From assembly GCF_002029235.1 (NCBI RefSeq), contig NZ_MZGV01000012.1, forward strand, positions 1-64,000: a stretch of DNA of 64,000 bases. The letters run 5' to 3'. The first letter of the stretch is position 1. Each line of letters opens with the position of its first letter. The position numbers were made by a program, and so were the translations under genes. Positions 25,741 through 35,033 of the stretch are shown here, in pieces. Source of the stretch: Clostridium oryzae. GTDB taxonomy: Bacteria > Bacillota > Clostridia > Clostridiales > Clostridiaceae. Below the pieces are notes generated by a model that saw nothing but the letters and a program-made list of their open reading frames with translations, had not been told where the DNA came from and made no database searches.

Positions 25741-27567
25741 TTAAAAGATTAATTCTTCATAATCCACTTCATCTATAAGTTTTTCAATTCGTATTATTCT
25801 ATTGTTATCAAGCATTTGAAGAAATTCGCAGAAATACTTTTCCCATTGTATATCCTTATCACTTTTTTTATTAATAAGAAGCGATATATTTCTATCACCA
25901 TCCCTAAGCTCCTCGAAAAAAACTATTTTAACCAAAATAGTTAATTCAATTTCTCCTAGCTTAGAAAATAGATAAGTATAATCATCTTCAAACAGACAAT
26001 CTCCATTCAATAAATCTATATAATCCTGAAGTGAAAAAACTGATGAATAAATAATTTCAGCCTTTTCTGCTCCATTTGAACAATTTAAAATTCTATCAAG
26101 CATTATTTTAAACTCTTTTGTATTCATCCGCTTTCCTTCATCAAAAACAACTCCATATTGTTTATCCTTATGGTGATCGACTACGATGACGCTATCTAAA
26201 CAATTATGTTCTAATGCATTAAAAATTCTACATTCTAAAAAAAGCAAATAGTTATTCAAATATCTAATAAGATTAGTGTTGTGAATATTTAAATTATTTA
26301 TTAAGTCCTCTAATGAACTAATAATAAGCTCCTTTATCAGGCTTGTTTCCATTCCTTTAAGTTGTATGTATAATTTAGTGTACTGCTGTTCTGAAATCGA
26401 GAGGATTCCCATCTTATTACTGCAAATATTAGAAAATATCGCATTGTTTATTACAACCTCGAATATATTAATAAATTCTATTCTGTGATTTAGTTTGCAC
26501 ATTTTTCCATAATTCATTAAAAGTTTATTTATCTCTTCATCCTGATAATTTCTGCAAAACTCATTCTCAAGCTCTAAATTTTTAAGATAGTTTTTTATAT
26601 ACGCAATACCTTTAACCTGCATATCATCGAATATAAGTGGATAATCTACACTCACTATTGTGTTTTGTGCTCCAAAGATTACATTATATTTTTCAAAAAA
26701 GATTGGTATTCCTTCATCTATAGTTGAATTGTATGCTTCTATATCTACATTAAGTCTGTGTTTTTTTACTTTTTCATATAGTCTCTTGGTTTCCCTTAAA
26801 CAGCAATTTAATAATTCGATTCCACTTTTGAAAATTTCGCTGATACTGTTGCTCTTAAGTTCTAACAATGCTCTTTCAGCATTACCTATGCTGATCAAAT
26901 AAAAATCTATAGTATAAAGGATTGAATTTAGTAAACCTTCTGCTGTCGCTTCACTCACCGAAGAGTTTTCTCCTCCTGTATATCTGATGATCTGTTCCTT
27001 CAATAGATCCATTATGCTGCGCTGAATTTTAATCGCAGCTTCGCCTTTCAAAATTCCTAACTTTACACTTTTTCTAAGAAGTGATATGGTATATTGTCTA
27101 TTACCTAATGTACTTAAATCAATTCTTATTTTATCTGTTGATGATAATCTGCTTCTAAACTCTCTAGAGAATTCCTCTATTCTACTAACTAACAGTTGTA
27201 TTGAACCTTCGCAACTATTTTCAAAAAAATCTTTCATTAGTTCAAGTATTTTTTGATCTGAAATTCTATCCTCTGTTTCATTTCTCAGATAATAAAATAA
27301 ATCCTGAAGTTCAATTAATATTTGCACATAATTTTCTACGTTTGCGAAAGAAGATATATCAAAAGTTCCAATTATCTTCTTTGTAACTTCAAAATTCAAA
27401 TCAACTCTTCCATAGTTTTTTAATGCGTTGCTTCTTTCGTTAATTATTTTCTTTGCGTCTTCAATAGTTAATAATAAGCCGCTTTCTTTACTAGCTTCTA
27501 TCAATTCTTCAACATACGTGTTCTTTAGCAAACCTTGCCTGGCGTTAAAAAGATTTGGCAGATTCAT
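25741..27567 (-). CDS. DUF6179-like protein of unknown function
   Basis: A 608-residue cytoplasmic-type, helix-rich protein. The N-terminus (RQGLLKNTYVEELIEASKES) and the middle (QIIRYTGGENSSVSEATAEG, LNSILYTIDFYLIS, HRLNVDIEAYNSTIDEGIPI, FFEKYNVIFGAQ, VDYPL) match my recollection of the clostridial DUF6179 family. No transmembrane segment, signal peptide or catalytic motif is evident. GGGAGG precedes the ATG. In other clostridia this family often lies next to other uncharacterised genes; here it is alone. The function is unknown; the name rests on pattern memory, not on a search. Confidence 0.75.
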   Translation of the reverse strand: MNLPNLFNARQGLLKNTYVEELIEASKESGLLLTIEDAKKIINERSNALKNYGRVDLNFEVTKKIIGTFDISSFANVENYVQILIELQDLFYYLRNETEDRISDQKILELMKDFFENSCEGSIQLLVSRIEEFSREFRSRLSSTDKIRIDLSTLGNRQYTISLLRKSVKLGILKGEAAIKIQRSIMDLLKEQIIRYTGGENSSVSEATAEGLLNSILYTIDFYLISIGNAERALLELKSNSISEIFKSGIELLNCCLRETKRLYEKVKKHRLNVDIEAYNSTIDEGIPIFFEKYNVIFGAQNTIVSVDYPLIFDDMQVKGIAYIKNYLKNLELENEFCRNYQDEEINKLLMNYGKMCKLNHRIEFINIFEVVINNAIFSNICSNKMGILSISEQQYTKLYIQLKGMETSLIKELIISSLEDLINNLNIHNTNLIRYLNNYLLFLECRIFNALEHNCLDSVIVVDHHKDKQYGVVFDEGKRMNTKEFKIMLDRILNCSNGAEKAEIIYSSVFSLQDYIDLLNGDCLFEDDYTYLFSKLGEIELTILVKIVFFEELRDGDRNISLLINKKSDKDIQWEKYFCEFLQMLDNNRIIRIEKLIDEVDYEELIF

Positions 27568-27806
27568 AAAAACCCTCCCAATTGTATTATGGTAGCAAAA
27601 ATATTTCTTGACTTTTATCTAATTATGTGGTATGATATAAGATGTATAGTTATAATAATTATATCTAACAATATACATATGTCAATATTTTTTAATATTT
27701 ATTTGCTAAACACGTTTAAAAATCAAATGATAGAATATAGCACTGGTGTCTGATTGGCAGCAGTTTTTTACGTTTTAGAAAACGCACATACAGGATGCAC
27801 TCCTTT

Positions 27807-28196
27807 TTATAGTGCTTTTTTGAAACATATACTATTCGAATTTCCTTCATATTGTCCAAAATTATCTATTACTGTATATCCACTACTTTCATACAAACCA
27901 ATAGCCTCATTTTGTTTTACTCCTGTCTCTAAAACAGCATATTTAAATCCCTTTTCAATTCCAAACTGTTCTAATTTAGCTAATAATAGTTTTGATAGCC
28001 CCTGTCCGCGATAAGCTTCCTTTACAAATATTCTTTTAATCTCAATTGTTCTGTCATTATATTTTTTAAATGCTCCACAGCCTGCTGCAATGTTATCTTT
28101 ATAAATAACAACTACGTCTTTTATGTAATCTAATTTATTAAATTTATCATACTGCTTTTGCAATTTTCCATAACGTTTATTAAGTTCTTCATCCAA
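27807..28196 (-). CDS. GNAT acetyltransferase, probably 5'-truncated
   Basis: A 129-residue frame with clear GNAT features: IEIKRIFVKEAYRGQGLSKL (acetyl-CoA loop), FKYAVLETGVKQNEAIGLYE and SSGYTVIDNFGQYEG. The frame begins at a TTG directly after an in-frame TAG with no ribosome binding site, and relatives normally have about 20 more residues before the DEELNKRYGKLQKQY segment. It therefore looks like a gene that has lost its start, or one with a disrupted N-terminus. The core and C-terminus are intact. It is divergent from the MutS-like gene. Confidence 0.65.
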   Translation of the reverse strand: MDEELNKRYGKLQKQYDKFNKLDYIKDVVVIYKDNIAAGCGAFKKYNDRTIEIKRIFVKEAYRGQGLSKLLLAKLEQFGIEKGFKYAVLETGVKQNEAIGLYESSGYTVIDNFGQYEGNSNSICFKKAL

Positions 28197-28337
28197 CTAT
28201 GCTGTCCATTTTATAGCAAAAGTAATTTCTCATATAATATTTCTCTATAATATAGTTATTGACTCTCCCCTCACTGTACACTTTATAATTAATATAGAAA
28301 GTATATTTTATCTTCTATAAAGAGAGGTGAAGTTTAA

Positions 28338-30053
28338 ATGTCACAATCTGTCCTTGTTAACAGAGTAAGTCTTTTATGGCCTGATGAAGAAACTAGAAAA
28401 AAGAGTAAGAAAATAATATCTCTAAGCGATGATAGTTGTACCGATATCGGACTTGATAAATTAATTGATGAATTTGGAGTGACAGGAGCTTACAGAGCTT
28501 TCATTAAATCAGTATTTACTAACATGTGTGAGGACACAAATGTTATTAATTATCGTTTGGACATTATTGATGATATTATAAATAATCCAGAAATTGAACT
28601 ATGCCTAACAAACATATTTTCCATAGCCTGTGAAGTTGAAAGAATTTCGGTTCCCGAGAGTGCTGATAGTCCCTACGTTCAAAAATTAGTAAAAAGTTTT
28701 AGAGAAACAGATCTCTATGGAAACTGCCTTTGCAGATGTAAAGCTTCTATATTAAAAGTATCAAAAAAGTTAAAAGCTCAAGGATTATGTAAATTGAGAG
28801 ATATAGTAATGTATCTTTCCGAAAAATTTGAATATGACGATAATATTTGTGTAGCGGAACAAGAAGATGAATTCATTAAGCCTGCAAGTATAACACTGGG
28901 AATAAATTTAGATACAAATCTAAGACCAATGGAAGCCGCAATTTTATCAGTAAATAATTACAAATATACGAAAGCTCCTTTTCTGAATCGGCTAATTGAC
29001 GGTAGCAATGATTTTCATACTAATTATAATTTTCATCCAAATGGTGAAAGTGGGATAAAAAATACTATAATAAAAGGTTTAGAAGAAGCCAGTGAGTCCG
29101 TTGTACGAATAGATAGTTCTGCTTTACAATTAAGCCTGATTTCAGATCTTGATAGAATGATGAAGAATACTATAAATGCATTGAGAACAATTATTCACAG
29201 ATATATAAATACCTACTCTCAATTTTTTGTTGATTTAAAATATGAGCTTTTATTCTTCTTAGGTGCGGTAAGGATTATCAAAAAAATTAACTGTATTGGA
29301 ATGAAAATGGTAAGACCAAAAGCTTATCCAAAGGACATGAAGGTATGTAATATAAAAAAACTGTACAATATAAACCTTGCTTTCAGATCTGAACAAAGTA
29401 AACCAATTACAATAGTGCAAAACGATATAGCCTTTTCTGAAAATAGTAATATATTTATATTAACTGGTCCAAACAGCGGAGGTAAAACCACTTATATTAA
29501 CGCGCTATCACTTATTCAGGTTTTATTTCAAGCAGGAATGTATATACCAGCACAAGAAGCAAGTTTAAGTCCAGTGGACAATATATATACCCATTTTTCT
29601 TCAGAAGAAAAAAAAGACACAGATTATGGACGTTTAGGAGAAGAAGCTCATCGCCTAGATTATATATTTAAGCATGCTACAAACTATAGTTTTATAGTAT
29701 TAAATGAATCATTAGCAAGCACCAGTCCTAGTGAATGTCTGATAATGAGCAAGGATATTGTATATGGCCTCAAACTTTTAAATGTAAGAGCAATATTTGC
29801 TACCCATCTGCACGAACTCGCTTCAACTATTGACGAAATTAATACTACTTGTGAAGGCAAAGGAGCTGTTTGCAGTTTAGTTGCAGGTGCTGAAAGGAAA
29901 CATTCTTTGACCAACGCCGATTGCTTTCAGCGTACCTACAAAGTCATTAAAGCTCCTCCCGAAGGCCTAAGCTATGCAAAAGATATTGCTGAAAGTTTTG
30001 GCATTAGTTATGCGCAAATAAAAAAAACTCTTCATCAGCGGTTGATGATATAA
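28338..30053 (+). CDS. MutS-related ATPase
   Basis: A 571-residue protein with a MutS-type core/lever region (about residues 30-340) and a C-terminal MutS ATPase domain. Walker A is TGPNSGGKTT at residues 376-385, and FSSEEKKDTDYGRLGEEAHR is the signature-loop region. In the Walker B strand the usual D-E is N-E (VLNESLASTSPSE), so the first Asp is replaced while the Glu is kept. FATHLHEL is the switch His region. No N-terminal mismatch-recognition domain and no C-terminal Smr domain are present, so it is not the repair MutS. It lies 34 bp before a MerR gene, probably in one operon. An AGAGGTG site precedes the ATG. Confidence 0.9.
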   Translation: MSQSVLVNRVSLLWPDEETRKKSKKIISLSDDSCTDIGLDKLIDEFGVTGAYRAFIKSVFTNMCEDTNVINYRLDIIDDIINNPEIELCLTNIFSIACEVERISVPESADSPYVQKLVKSFRETDLYGNCLCRCKASILKVSKKLKAQGLCKLRDIVMYLSEKFEYDDNICVAEQEDEFIKPASITLGINLDTNLRPMEAAILSVNNYKYTKAPFLNRLIDGSNDFHTNYNFHPNGESGIKNTIIKGLEEASESVVRIDSSALQLSLISDLDRMMKNTINALRTIIHRYINTYSQFFVDLKYELLFFLGAVRIIKKINCIGMKMVRPKAYPKDMKVCNIKKLYNINLAFRSEQSKPITIVQNDIAFSENSNIFILTGPNSGGKTTYINALSLIQVLFQAGMYIPAQEASLSPVDNIYTHFSSEEKKDTDYGRLGEEAHRLDYIFKHATNYSFIVLNESLASTSPSECLIMSKDIVYGLKLLNVRAIFATHLHELASTIDEINTTCEGKGAVCSLVAGAERKHSLTNADCFQRTYKVIKAPPEGLSYAKDIAESFGISYAQIKKTLHQRLMI

Positions 30054-30087
30054 TATTTATATTAGATTTTTTAGAAGGTGTTAATAA

Positions 30088-30552
30088 ATGTTAAGAATAG
30101 GACAAATATCAAACTTTTCTAATATATCGATTAAAACACTGAGGTATTATGATAGGATTGGTCTTTTTAAGCCTATGTATATCGACCCTTCAACTAACTA
30201 TCGGTATTATGATGAAACACAAATCAATAAATTAAATATGATAATAGATTTAAAAATGATAGGGTTATCATTACATGATATTGTGCGAGTAATGAAAAAT
30301 AGTTTTGATAAATTGCTTTTATTGGACTTGCTTTCAAAGAGGCGAAAACAATGTGAAGACAATATAAAATTTGAAGAGTTAAAAATTGAAAATATCAATA
30401 CAATCACAGAAAAAATCCAGCAGCATGATAAACTCAATAACTATCTTGTAGCAGAAAAAGAGATTTACGACGAAAAACTCGAGAGACTTATCTCTTTGGA
30501 TAGTGCTGACTCTGCCGAAAGACATGCAATAGAGGAAGCGATATGGCTTTAA
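30088..30552 (+). CDS. MerR family transcriptional regulator
   Basis: A 154-residue regulator with the MerR winged helix-turn-helix at residues 1-70: LRIGQISNFSNISIKTLRYY, then DRIGLFKPMYIDPSTNYRYY and INKLNMIIDLKMIGLSLHDI. A coiled-coil dimerisation helix follows (about 75-125). There is no sizeable effector domain, so the ligand is unknown. Its position 34 bp after the MutS-like ATPase gene suggests cotranscription and possibly control of that gene. AGAAGGTG precedes the ATG. Repeat copy C starts right after the stop. Confidence 0.92.
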   Translation: MLRIGQISNFSNISIKTLRYYDRIGLFKPMYIDPSTNYRYYDETQINKLNMIIDLKMIGLSLHDIVRVMKNSFDKLLLLDLLSKRRKQCEDNIKFEELKIENINTITEKIQQHDKLNNYLVAEKEIYDEKLERLISLDSADSAERHAIEEAIWL

Positions 30553-30556
30553 AAAA

Positions 30557-30650
30557 TGGGTAGGAAGTGATTTCCGTCGGCTTGAAAATGCCTCCTCCAA
30601 CTACTTCCTACCCTCCTATGCTAACTCTATGCATTTACAAAGTATTATTT
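30557..30650 (+). repeat. Dispersed hairpin repeat, copy C
   Basis: GGGTAGGAAGTGATT pairs with AACTACTTCCTACCC around a CGTCGGCTTGAAAATGCCTCC loop. It is followed by the tail CTCTATGCATTTACAAAGTA that is identical to the one in copy B. It sits between the MerR gene and the convergent antiporter gene. Confidence 0.82.
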
Positions 30651-30651
30651 T

Positions 30652-32055
30652 CTAAAGTGTAAAAAGCCCCGCTAAAAGATAAGCTATCGTAGTCATCGCA
30701 GCTCCAGCTAGAAGATATGGAAATGACGTAACAAGATGATCACCATATGAAATATTCGCCATTCTTGCAGATAATGGTGATATGACTTCAGATACTGCTC
30801 CTCCAGCCCAAACTGTACCTATTATCATAGAGATATTTATGCCAGAATTTATGGAAAAGTTAATTGCAACAGGCATAATTAACGCCCAAGTAGCCCATGA
30901 AGATCCAATAACATAGGAAATCGTACCTGTTAGTAAAAAAATCATAGCGGGTATAAGCATTTTAGGAATGCTTTTCACTAAGTTCTCATCTATTAGTCTG
31001 TTAAATCCTAAATCTTGTGTAACTGACGTAAGTGCCCAACTTAGTACTAATATTATAACAAGAGATAAAATATTTTCCCCACCTTTAACTATATGAGCTT
31101 CTATCTCTGCAAGGCTAATCTTCTGAATCAAAAAATATATGGATGTAATAAATATAGTAAATATAACCCCTGAAAGAATTGATACACTGAAATTAGCAGA
31201 GCTTATTGCTCCAATAAAACCATCTGATGATTTAGATTTTCCTGTCCACCAAAAAAAGAATATTGTACTAATTAGTAAAATCAAGACTGGTATAATCAGA
31301 TTTCTGCTGTTTTTGGGATATTCCTCAGTATATCTATTCAATAATTTTTCATTTTCAATATGTATTTTAGTAAATTCTTTATTTTCATCTTCCGCCTTCC
31401 CTATTCTAAACCTTCCAAAGCCCAAGCCAAATATAGTTATCCCTGCAGCAATAAATATCATGATCCATGCAAAAAAGTTCCATAGAAAACTTTTTATAAC
31501 TAAAGTATACGCATTTTCTGTAATGCCTCTATCTTTTATATTATTTGCAACCAGTGTTACCATATATCCCAGATAAGCTGTGGCTATTGGTACTAACAAT
31601 ATTATCTGACGGCTAGTAATTGATAAAATGAATGCAAACCTTTCTTTAGAGCCTTTCACTTTTTCAAGTATGGGAGACATTACCGAGCCTACTGCAATCG
31701 TATGAAAAGAGCAGTCAAAAAAAGTTATTAATGTTAATGCCCATGCCCATCCTAAGATTCCTCTTTCAGTCTTTACCCATTTACCTACTTTCTCACTAAA
31801 ACCAGAAATTCCCCCTGACATTTCAATAAGTTCAGCCAGTGACCCAAAAGCAATCAGAAAAAATAAGGTATAGCAGCTTTCTTTATTAGTCACAGCTTCT
31901 ACCATATATTTGCCTACCTCTGCAATCCCTCCTATTATTCCGCTATTTATGAATGTTCCAGATAAAACTCCAACGAATAATGAAGGTATGAGTTTCTTAG
32001 TCTTGAATGTAAGTATTATAGTAATAATTGCAGGGACTAAAGATAACCATCTCAT
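30652..32055 (-). CDS. Na+/H+ antiporter NhaC-like membrane transporter
   Basis: A 467-residue integral membrane protein with about eleven hydrophobic segments. The N-terminus WLSLVPAIITIILTFKTKKL, the FIAFGSLAEL-type helix (residues ~65-75), FDCSFHTIAVGSVMSPILEK and the late SSWATWALIMPVAINFSI, then WAGGAVSEVISPLSA, resemble the NhaC family. Members exchange Na+ for H+ or carry amino acids or organic anions, so the substrate is only likely. A hydrophilic loop lies near residues 220-250. It converges on the MerR gene across repeat copy C and diverges from the DUF2164 gene. Confidence 0.85.
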   Translation of the reverse strand: MRWLSLVPAIITIILTFKTKKLIPSLFVGVLSGTFINSGIIGGIAEVGKYMVEAVTNKESCYTLFFLIAFGSLAELIEMSGGISGFSEKVGKWVKTERGILGWAWALTLITFFDCSFHTIAVGSVMSPILEKVKGSKERFAFILSITSRQIILLVPIATAYLGYMVTLVANNIKDRGITENAYTLVIKSFLWNFFAWIMIFIAAGITIFGLGFGRFRIGKAEDENKEFTKIHIENEKLLNRYTEEYPKNSRNLIIPVLILLISTIFFFWWTGKSKSSDGFIGAISSANFSVSILSGVIFTIFITSIYFLIQKISLAEIEAHIVKGGENILSLVIILVLSWALTSVTQDLGFNRLIDENLVKSIPKMLIPAMIFLLTGTISYVIGSSWATWALIMPVAINFSINSGINISMIIGTVWAGGAVSEVISPLSARMANISYGDHLVTSFPYLLAGAAMTTIAYLLAGLFTL

Positions 32056-32206
32056 ATATTCTCACCTCAATATTAGTTTAAGCAATATAGAATATAATAT
32101 GCTGCATCAACAAAACCTATTTTTCCATATTTCTTTTTAATTAAACATGATTTTATGCTATAATATGGTGTATACATGAAATATTTAAGTTAGTTTGGAG
32201 GATTTT

Positions 32207-32443
32207 ATGAAACCTAAAAACAAGATAGTAATAACGGACGAAAAAAAGAAAGAAATGATTTCTTCTATTAAGGAATACTTTCTTGATGATCGTGACGAGG
32301 AAATAGGCGATTTAGCTGCTGGAATGATATTAAATTTTATAATAGATGAATTGGCACCAGAATTTTATAATCAGGGTGTGTTTGATTCCTATAAATATAT
32401 GAACGAAAGGATAGAGGATTTATTATCAATCCAAAAATATTGA
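32207..32443 (+). CDS. DUF2164 family small protein
   Basis: A 78-residue protein. The segments KEMISSIKEYFLDDRDEEIG, DLAAGMILNFIIDELAPEFY and NQGVFDSYKYMNERIEDL match the DUF2164 family, a small helical family without known function. The start is the ATG after GGAGG; an upstream TTG in the same frame overlaps the ribosome binding site and is rejected. It ends 14 bp before the secreted NlpC/P60-SH3 gene on the same strand, so the two are likely cotranscribed. It probably stays in the cytoplasm. Confidence 0.87.
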   Translation: MKPKNKIVITDEKKKEMISSIKEYFLDDRDEEIGDLAAGMILNFIIDELAPEFYNQGVFDSYKYMNERIEDLLSIQKY

Positions 32444-32457
32444 TAAGGAGGCTACCT

Positions 32458-33606
32458 ATGGTAAAATGGAAAGCGGTGTTATCTGTTCTGACTATATTAA
32501 CTTCAACTTTATCTATATCAACTTTAAATGTTAATGCTGTGACGCTACCTTCAATATCAAGGGATAAAGCAGAAAAGAGAGCATTGAAAATTATCAATTT
32601 ATCATGGAACTATACTGCAGCAAAAAATAGCAAAATCAATTCTAAATATGCTAAAAATGTTATGCTTCCAAAACAGTTCCAAGGTGTAAAAAAAACAGAA
32701 GCAAAAGGTATACCATACAATTGGGGCGGCATGGATGGTGTTGATACCCATTCCTATAATGCTCCTTGGACAAACTTTATAGATGCAGTTACCAAGGGTG
32801 CCTTCACAGGTAATATAGATACCGATTCGAGACTTGGATATATATCTGGAACAGCAGGAATGGATTGTTCTGGTTTTGTGCAATCTGTTTTTGATATTAC
32901 AGGCTCTAGACAATCCTCGAGTACGCTATTAAATACATATTTTGAGAAAATTAATTTAGACGACATAAAACATATGGATATTTTGGACAAGCCTGGCACT
33001 CACGTAGTTATATTTGATAAGTGGGGCACTCAAAATGGAGTATATGGTGCTTTTACATATGAATCAACACCTGATCAGACCTACGGTGGTATTCAAGGTA
33101 CAAAAAAATATTTTATGAGCTTGAATACAATTACTAAGAAAGGTTACATACCTGGAAGATACATAAATATTACCGAAGATCAAAATACTGAAGGAAAATT
33201 TAAAACAGGTGGATATGCTATTGTCTCGAGCGCAAATATCTCAGCAGATTTAAGATCGACTTTTAACAAAAATTATAAAGTATTAACTACTATTCCAAAA
33301 AGTACGGCACTATATTTAGTAAGTTACTCAAATGGTTATTATAAAGTTTCCTACAATAATAATATAGGTTGGATTAAAGAAAACGTATTGGTTAAAGTTC
33401 CTAAAAATAAATATGTTACAGTGACCGGAGCGTCTGGACTAAATATAAGAAAAAATACTACTACAAAATCTGAAATAGTTGGAATCTTATCAGAGAATCA
33501 ATATGCTGAAAAAATTACTCAGTCAAAAGACGGTAACTGGTACAAGGTGCGTGTTAATGGGATTACTGGCTGGTGCTATGCTAAATATCTAACCTATCTG
33601 CAGTAA
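32458..33606 (+). CDS. Secreted NlpC/P60-like protein with two SH3 domains (paralogue 1)
   Basis: Predicted exported cell-wall hydrolase of 382 residues. A signal peptide (VKWKAVLSVLTILTSTLSIS, ending near NVNA) is followed by an NlpC/P60-like domain at about residues 40-240. The putative catalytic Cys is in GTAGMDCSGFV and the His in GTHVVIFDKWG, with GIPYNWGG before them. The C-terminal third holds two bacterial SH3 repeats (SADLRSTFNKNYKVLTTIP and GLNIRKNTTTKSEIVGILS). AAGGAGG precedes the chosen ATG; six further upstream codons overlap the DUF2164 stop. A closely similar paralogue lies about 2 kb downstream. Repeat copy D follows the stop. Confidence 0.88.
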   Translation: MVKWKAVLSVLTILTSTLSISTLNVNAVTLPSISRDKAEKRALKIINLSWNYTAAKNSKINSKYAKNVMLPKQFQGVKKTEAKGIPYNWGGMDGVDTHSYNAPWTNFIDAVTKGAFTGNIDTDSRLGYISGTAGMDCSGFVQSVFDITGSRQSSSTLLNTYFEKINLDDIKHMDILDKPGTHVVIFDKWGTQNGVYGAFTYESTPDQTYGGIQGTKKYFMSLNTITKKGYIPGRYINITEDQNTEGKFKTGGYAIVSSANISADLRSTFNKNYKVLTTIPKSTALYLVSYSNGYYKVSYNNNIGWIKENVLVKVPKNKYVTVTGASGLNIRKNTTTKSEIVGILSENQYAEKITQSKDGNWYKVRVNGITGWCYAKYLTYLQ

Positions 33607-33610
33607 AATA

Positions 33611-33690
33611 TGATAGGAAGTGGTTTTTGTTGGCTGGAAAATGCCTCCTCCAACCACTTCCTACTCTATTATGCATTTAAATATATTATT
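33611..33690 (+). repeat. Dispersed hairpin repeat, copy D
   Basis: AGGAAGTGGTT pairs with AACCACTTCCT around TTGTTGGCTGGAAAATGCCTCC. A shortened, diverged tail (TTATGCATTTAAATATATTA) follows. It lies directly after the NlpC/P60-SH3 gene. Confidence 0.78.
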
Positions 33691-33710
33691 TTGCCGTTGC
33701 TCTATAATCG

Positions 33711-35033
33711 CTAATTTTTATATTCTTTTACTGCTTCATAGGCATCATCTATACCACTTTTATAATCATTATAAGATTGTTTAATTGATATGTCCGGTAT
33801 AAAATTAGACTTATATCTATCCGTCAAATCAAAATACTTTGTTGAATATGATATTGATAGTTTTGAATTGGGCAAACTAATGATTAGGACTTCCCCATAC
33901 CCATTTACATTTCCGCCTGTTGGTTCACCCAAAATAATAGCATTAGTATAGCGTTTTAAATCTATTGCGGCAAACACACCAGATGAAAATGTTTGTTTTC
34001 CTATTATAACAAATACTTGTATGCTTTTATGCAATTTTTTTCTTAATTCATTTGCAAATTTAGTCATGAGGAGTGAACTTCCTCCCCCATTGTACCTTAA
34101 ATCTATGATCAGTTTATCAATTTTCTTCTTCTCTATTGTTCTCATAACCTTATCTGTAAATTTATCGAAATCAGGATATGATTTGTAATCTTTATATGAA
34201 TCTCTGATGCCGATAAGCTTAACTATCTTTTGTGCTATCTTTCTATCCATACATTGATTATACTGAAAATAGAGTATTTTATCGGTCGGTATATATTCAT
34301 ACCAGAACGGATTAGGCTTTAATTTTTTAACTTTATATTGATATTCTACAGGGACATGAGTCATAAAGTTTTCAACTTGCACCATATTATCTTCCGAATA
34401 TGATGGTTTAATTGTAATTGTAGTGATTTTATTACCATCAAACGAAAAATCGGTGGTTCCATTAGAAGTTATATTCAAATATTTTAAAACATCATAATAT
34501 GTAACATATTCTACATTATTAACTTTTAGCCATTGTGAGTTCTCATGCGATATTAGCGTATTAACTTTTTTTATAACTTTATTAATTTTGATACCATTAA
34601 TAGCAATAAGCTTTTTACCCAAAATACTTTTATATTTTTTATTAATTTTAACTACCCTTAATTCATTGCCAAACCAACTTAATCCTATGGGATACCTCTT
34701 AATTTTAGTATCCATGACTAAATGTGTATGAGCATCTCCAATAGACGCTACCATATGTGCAATTCTATATTTGATTTGATAGTTTTTCAGTTTGGGTACA
34801 TCATTCTCTAAATTGAATACTTCCTTGTCAAAATCTTTTTTCTTTATGTGATGATACAAATTCGCATGATCTTTAAGTAGCGCTCGATTTAAATATTCTA
34901 TATCCTCTATCCACTTTTTATCTCTACTACTAAGTGAATTTTGTTTATTACTAATGTTACAGCCTGAAATTACAATTAATAGAATAATAGCAGCTAACAT
35001 AAACTCCATTTTCCGTTTTGTGAATATACGCAT
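33711..35033 (-). CDS. S41 family peptidase, lipoprotein
   Basis: Predicted surface-anchored serine protease of the C-terminal-processing (S41) family, 440 residues. The signal sequence ends in the lipobox VISGC. The C-terminal domain has LIIDLRYNGGGSSLLM (about residues 305-320), then QTFSSGVFAAIDLKRY with the likely catalytic Ser, and LGEPTGGNVNGYG. No PDZ domain is obvious; the middle portion (KINKKYKSILGKKLIAINGI) is at the place where a PDZ-like fold would be. The start is the ATG after GGAGGAG; 15 upstream codons are rejected. It is oriented opposite to the two NlpC/P60-SH3 genes flanking it. Confidence 0.9.
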   Translation of the reverse strand: MRIFTKRKMEFMLAAIILLIVISGCNISNKQNSLSSRDKKWIEDIEYLNRALLKDHANLYHHIKKKDFDKEVFNLENDVPKLKNYQIKYRIAHMVASIGDAHTHLVMDTKIKRYPIGLSWFGNELRVVKINKKYKSILGKKLIAINGIKINKVIKKVNTLISHENSQWLKVNNVEYVTYYDVLKYLNITSNGTTDFSFDGNKITTITIKPSYSEDNMVQVENFMTHVPVEYQYKVKKLKPNPFWYEYIPTDKILYFQYNQCMDRKIAQKIVKLIGIRDSYKDYKSYPDFDKFTDKVMRTIEKKKIDKLIIDLRYNGGGSSLLMTKFANELRKKLHKSIQVFVIIGKQTFSSGVFAAIDLKRYTNAIILGEPTGGNVNGYGEVLIISLPNSKLSISYSTKYFDLTDRYKSNFIPDISIKQSYNDYKSGIDDAYEAVKEYKN

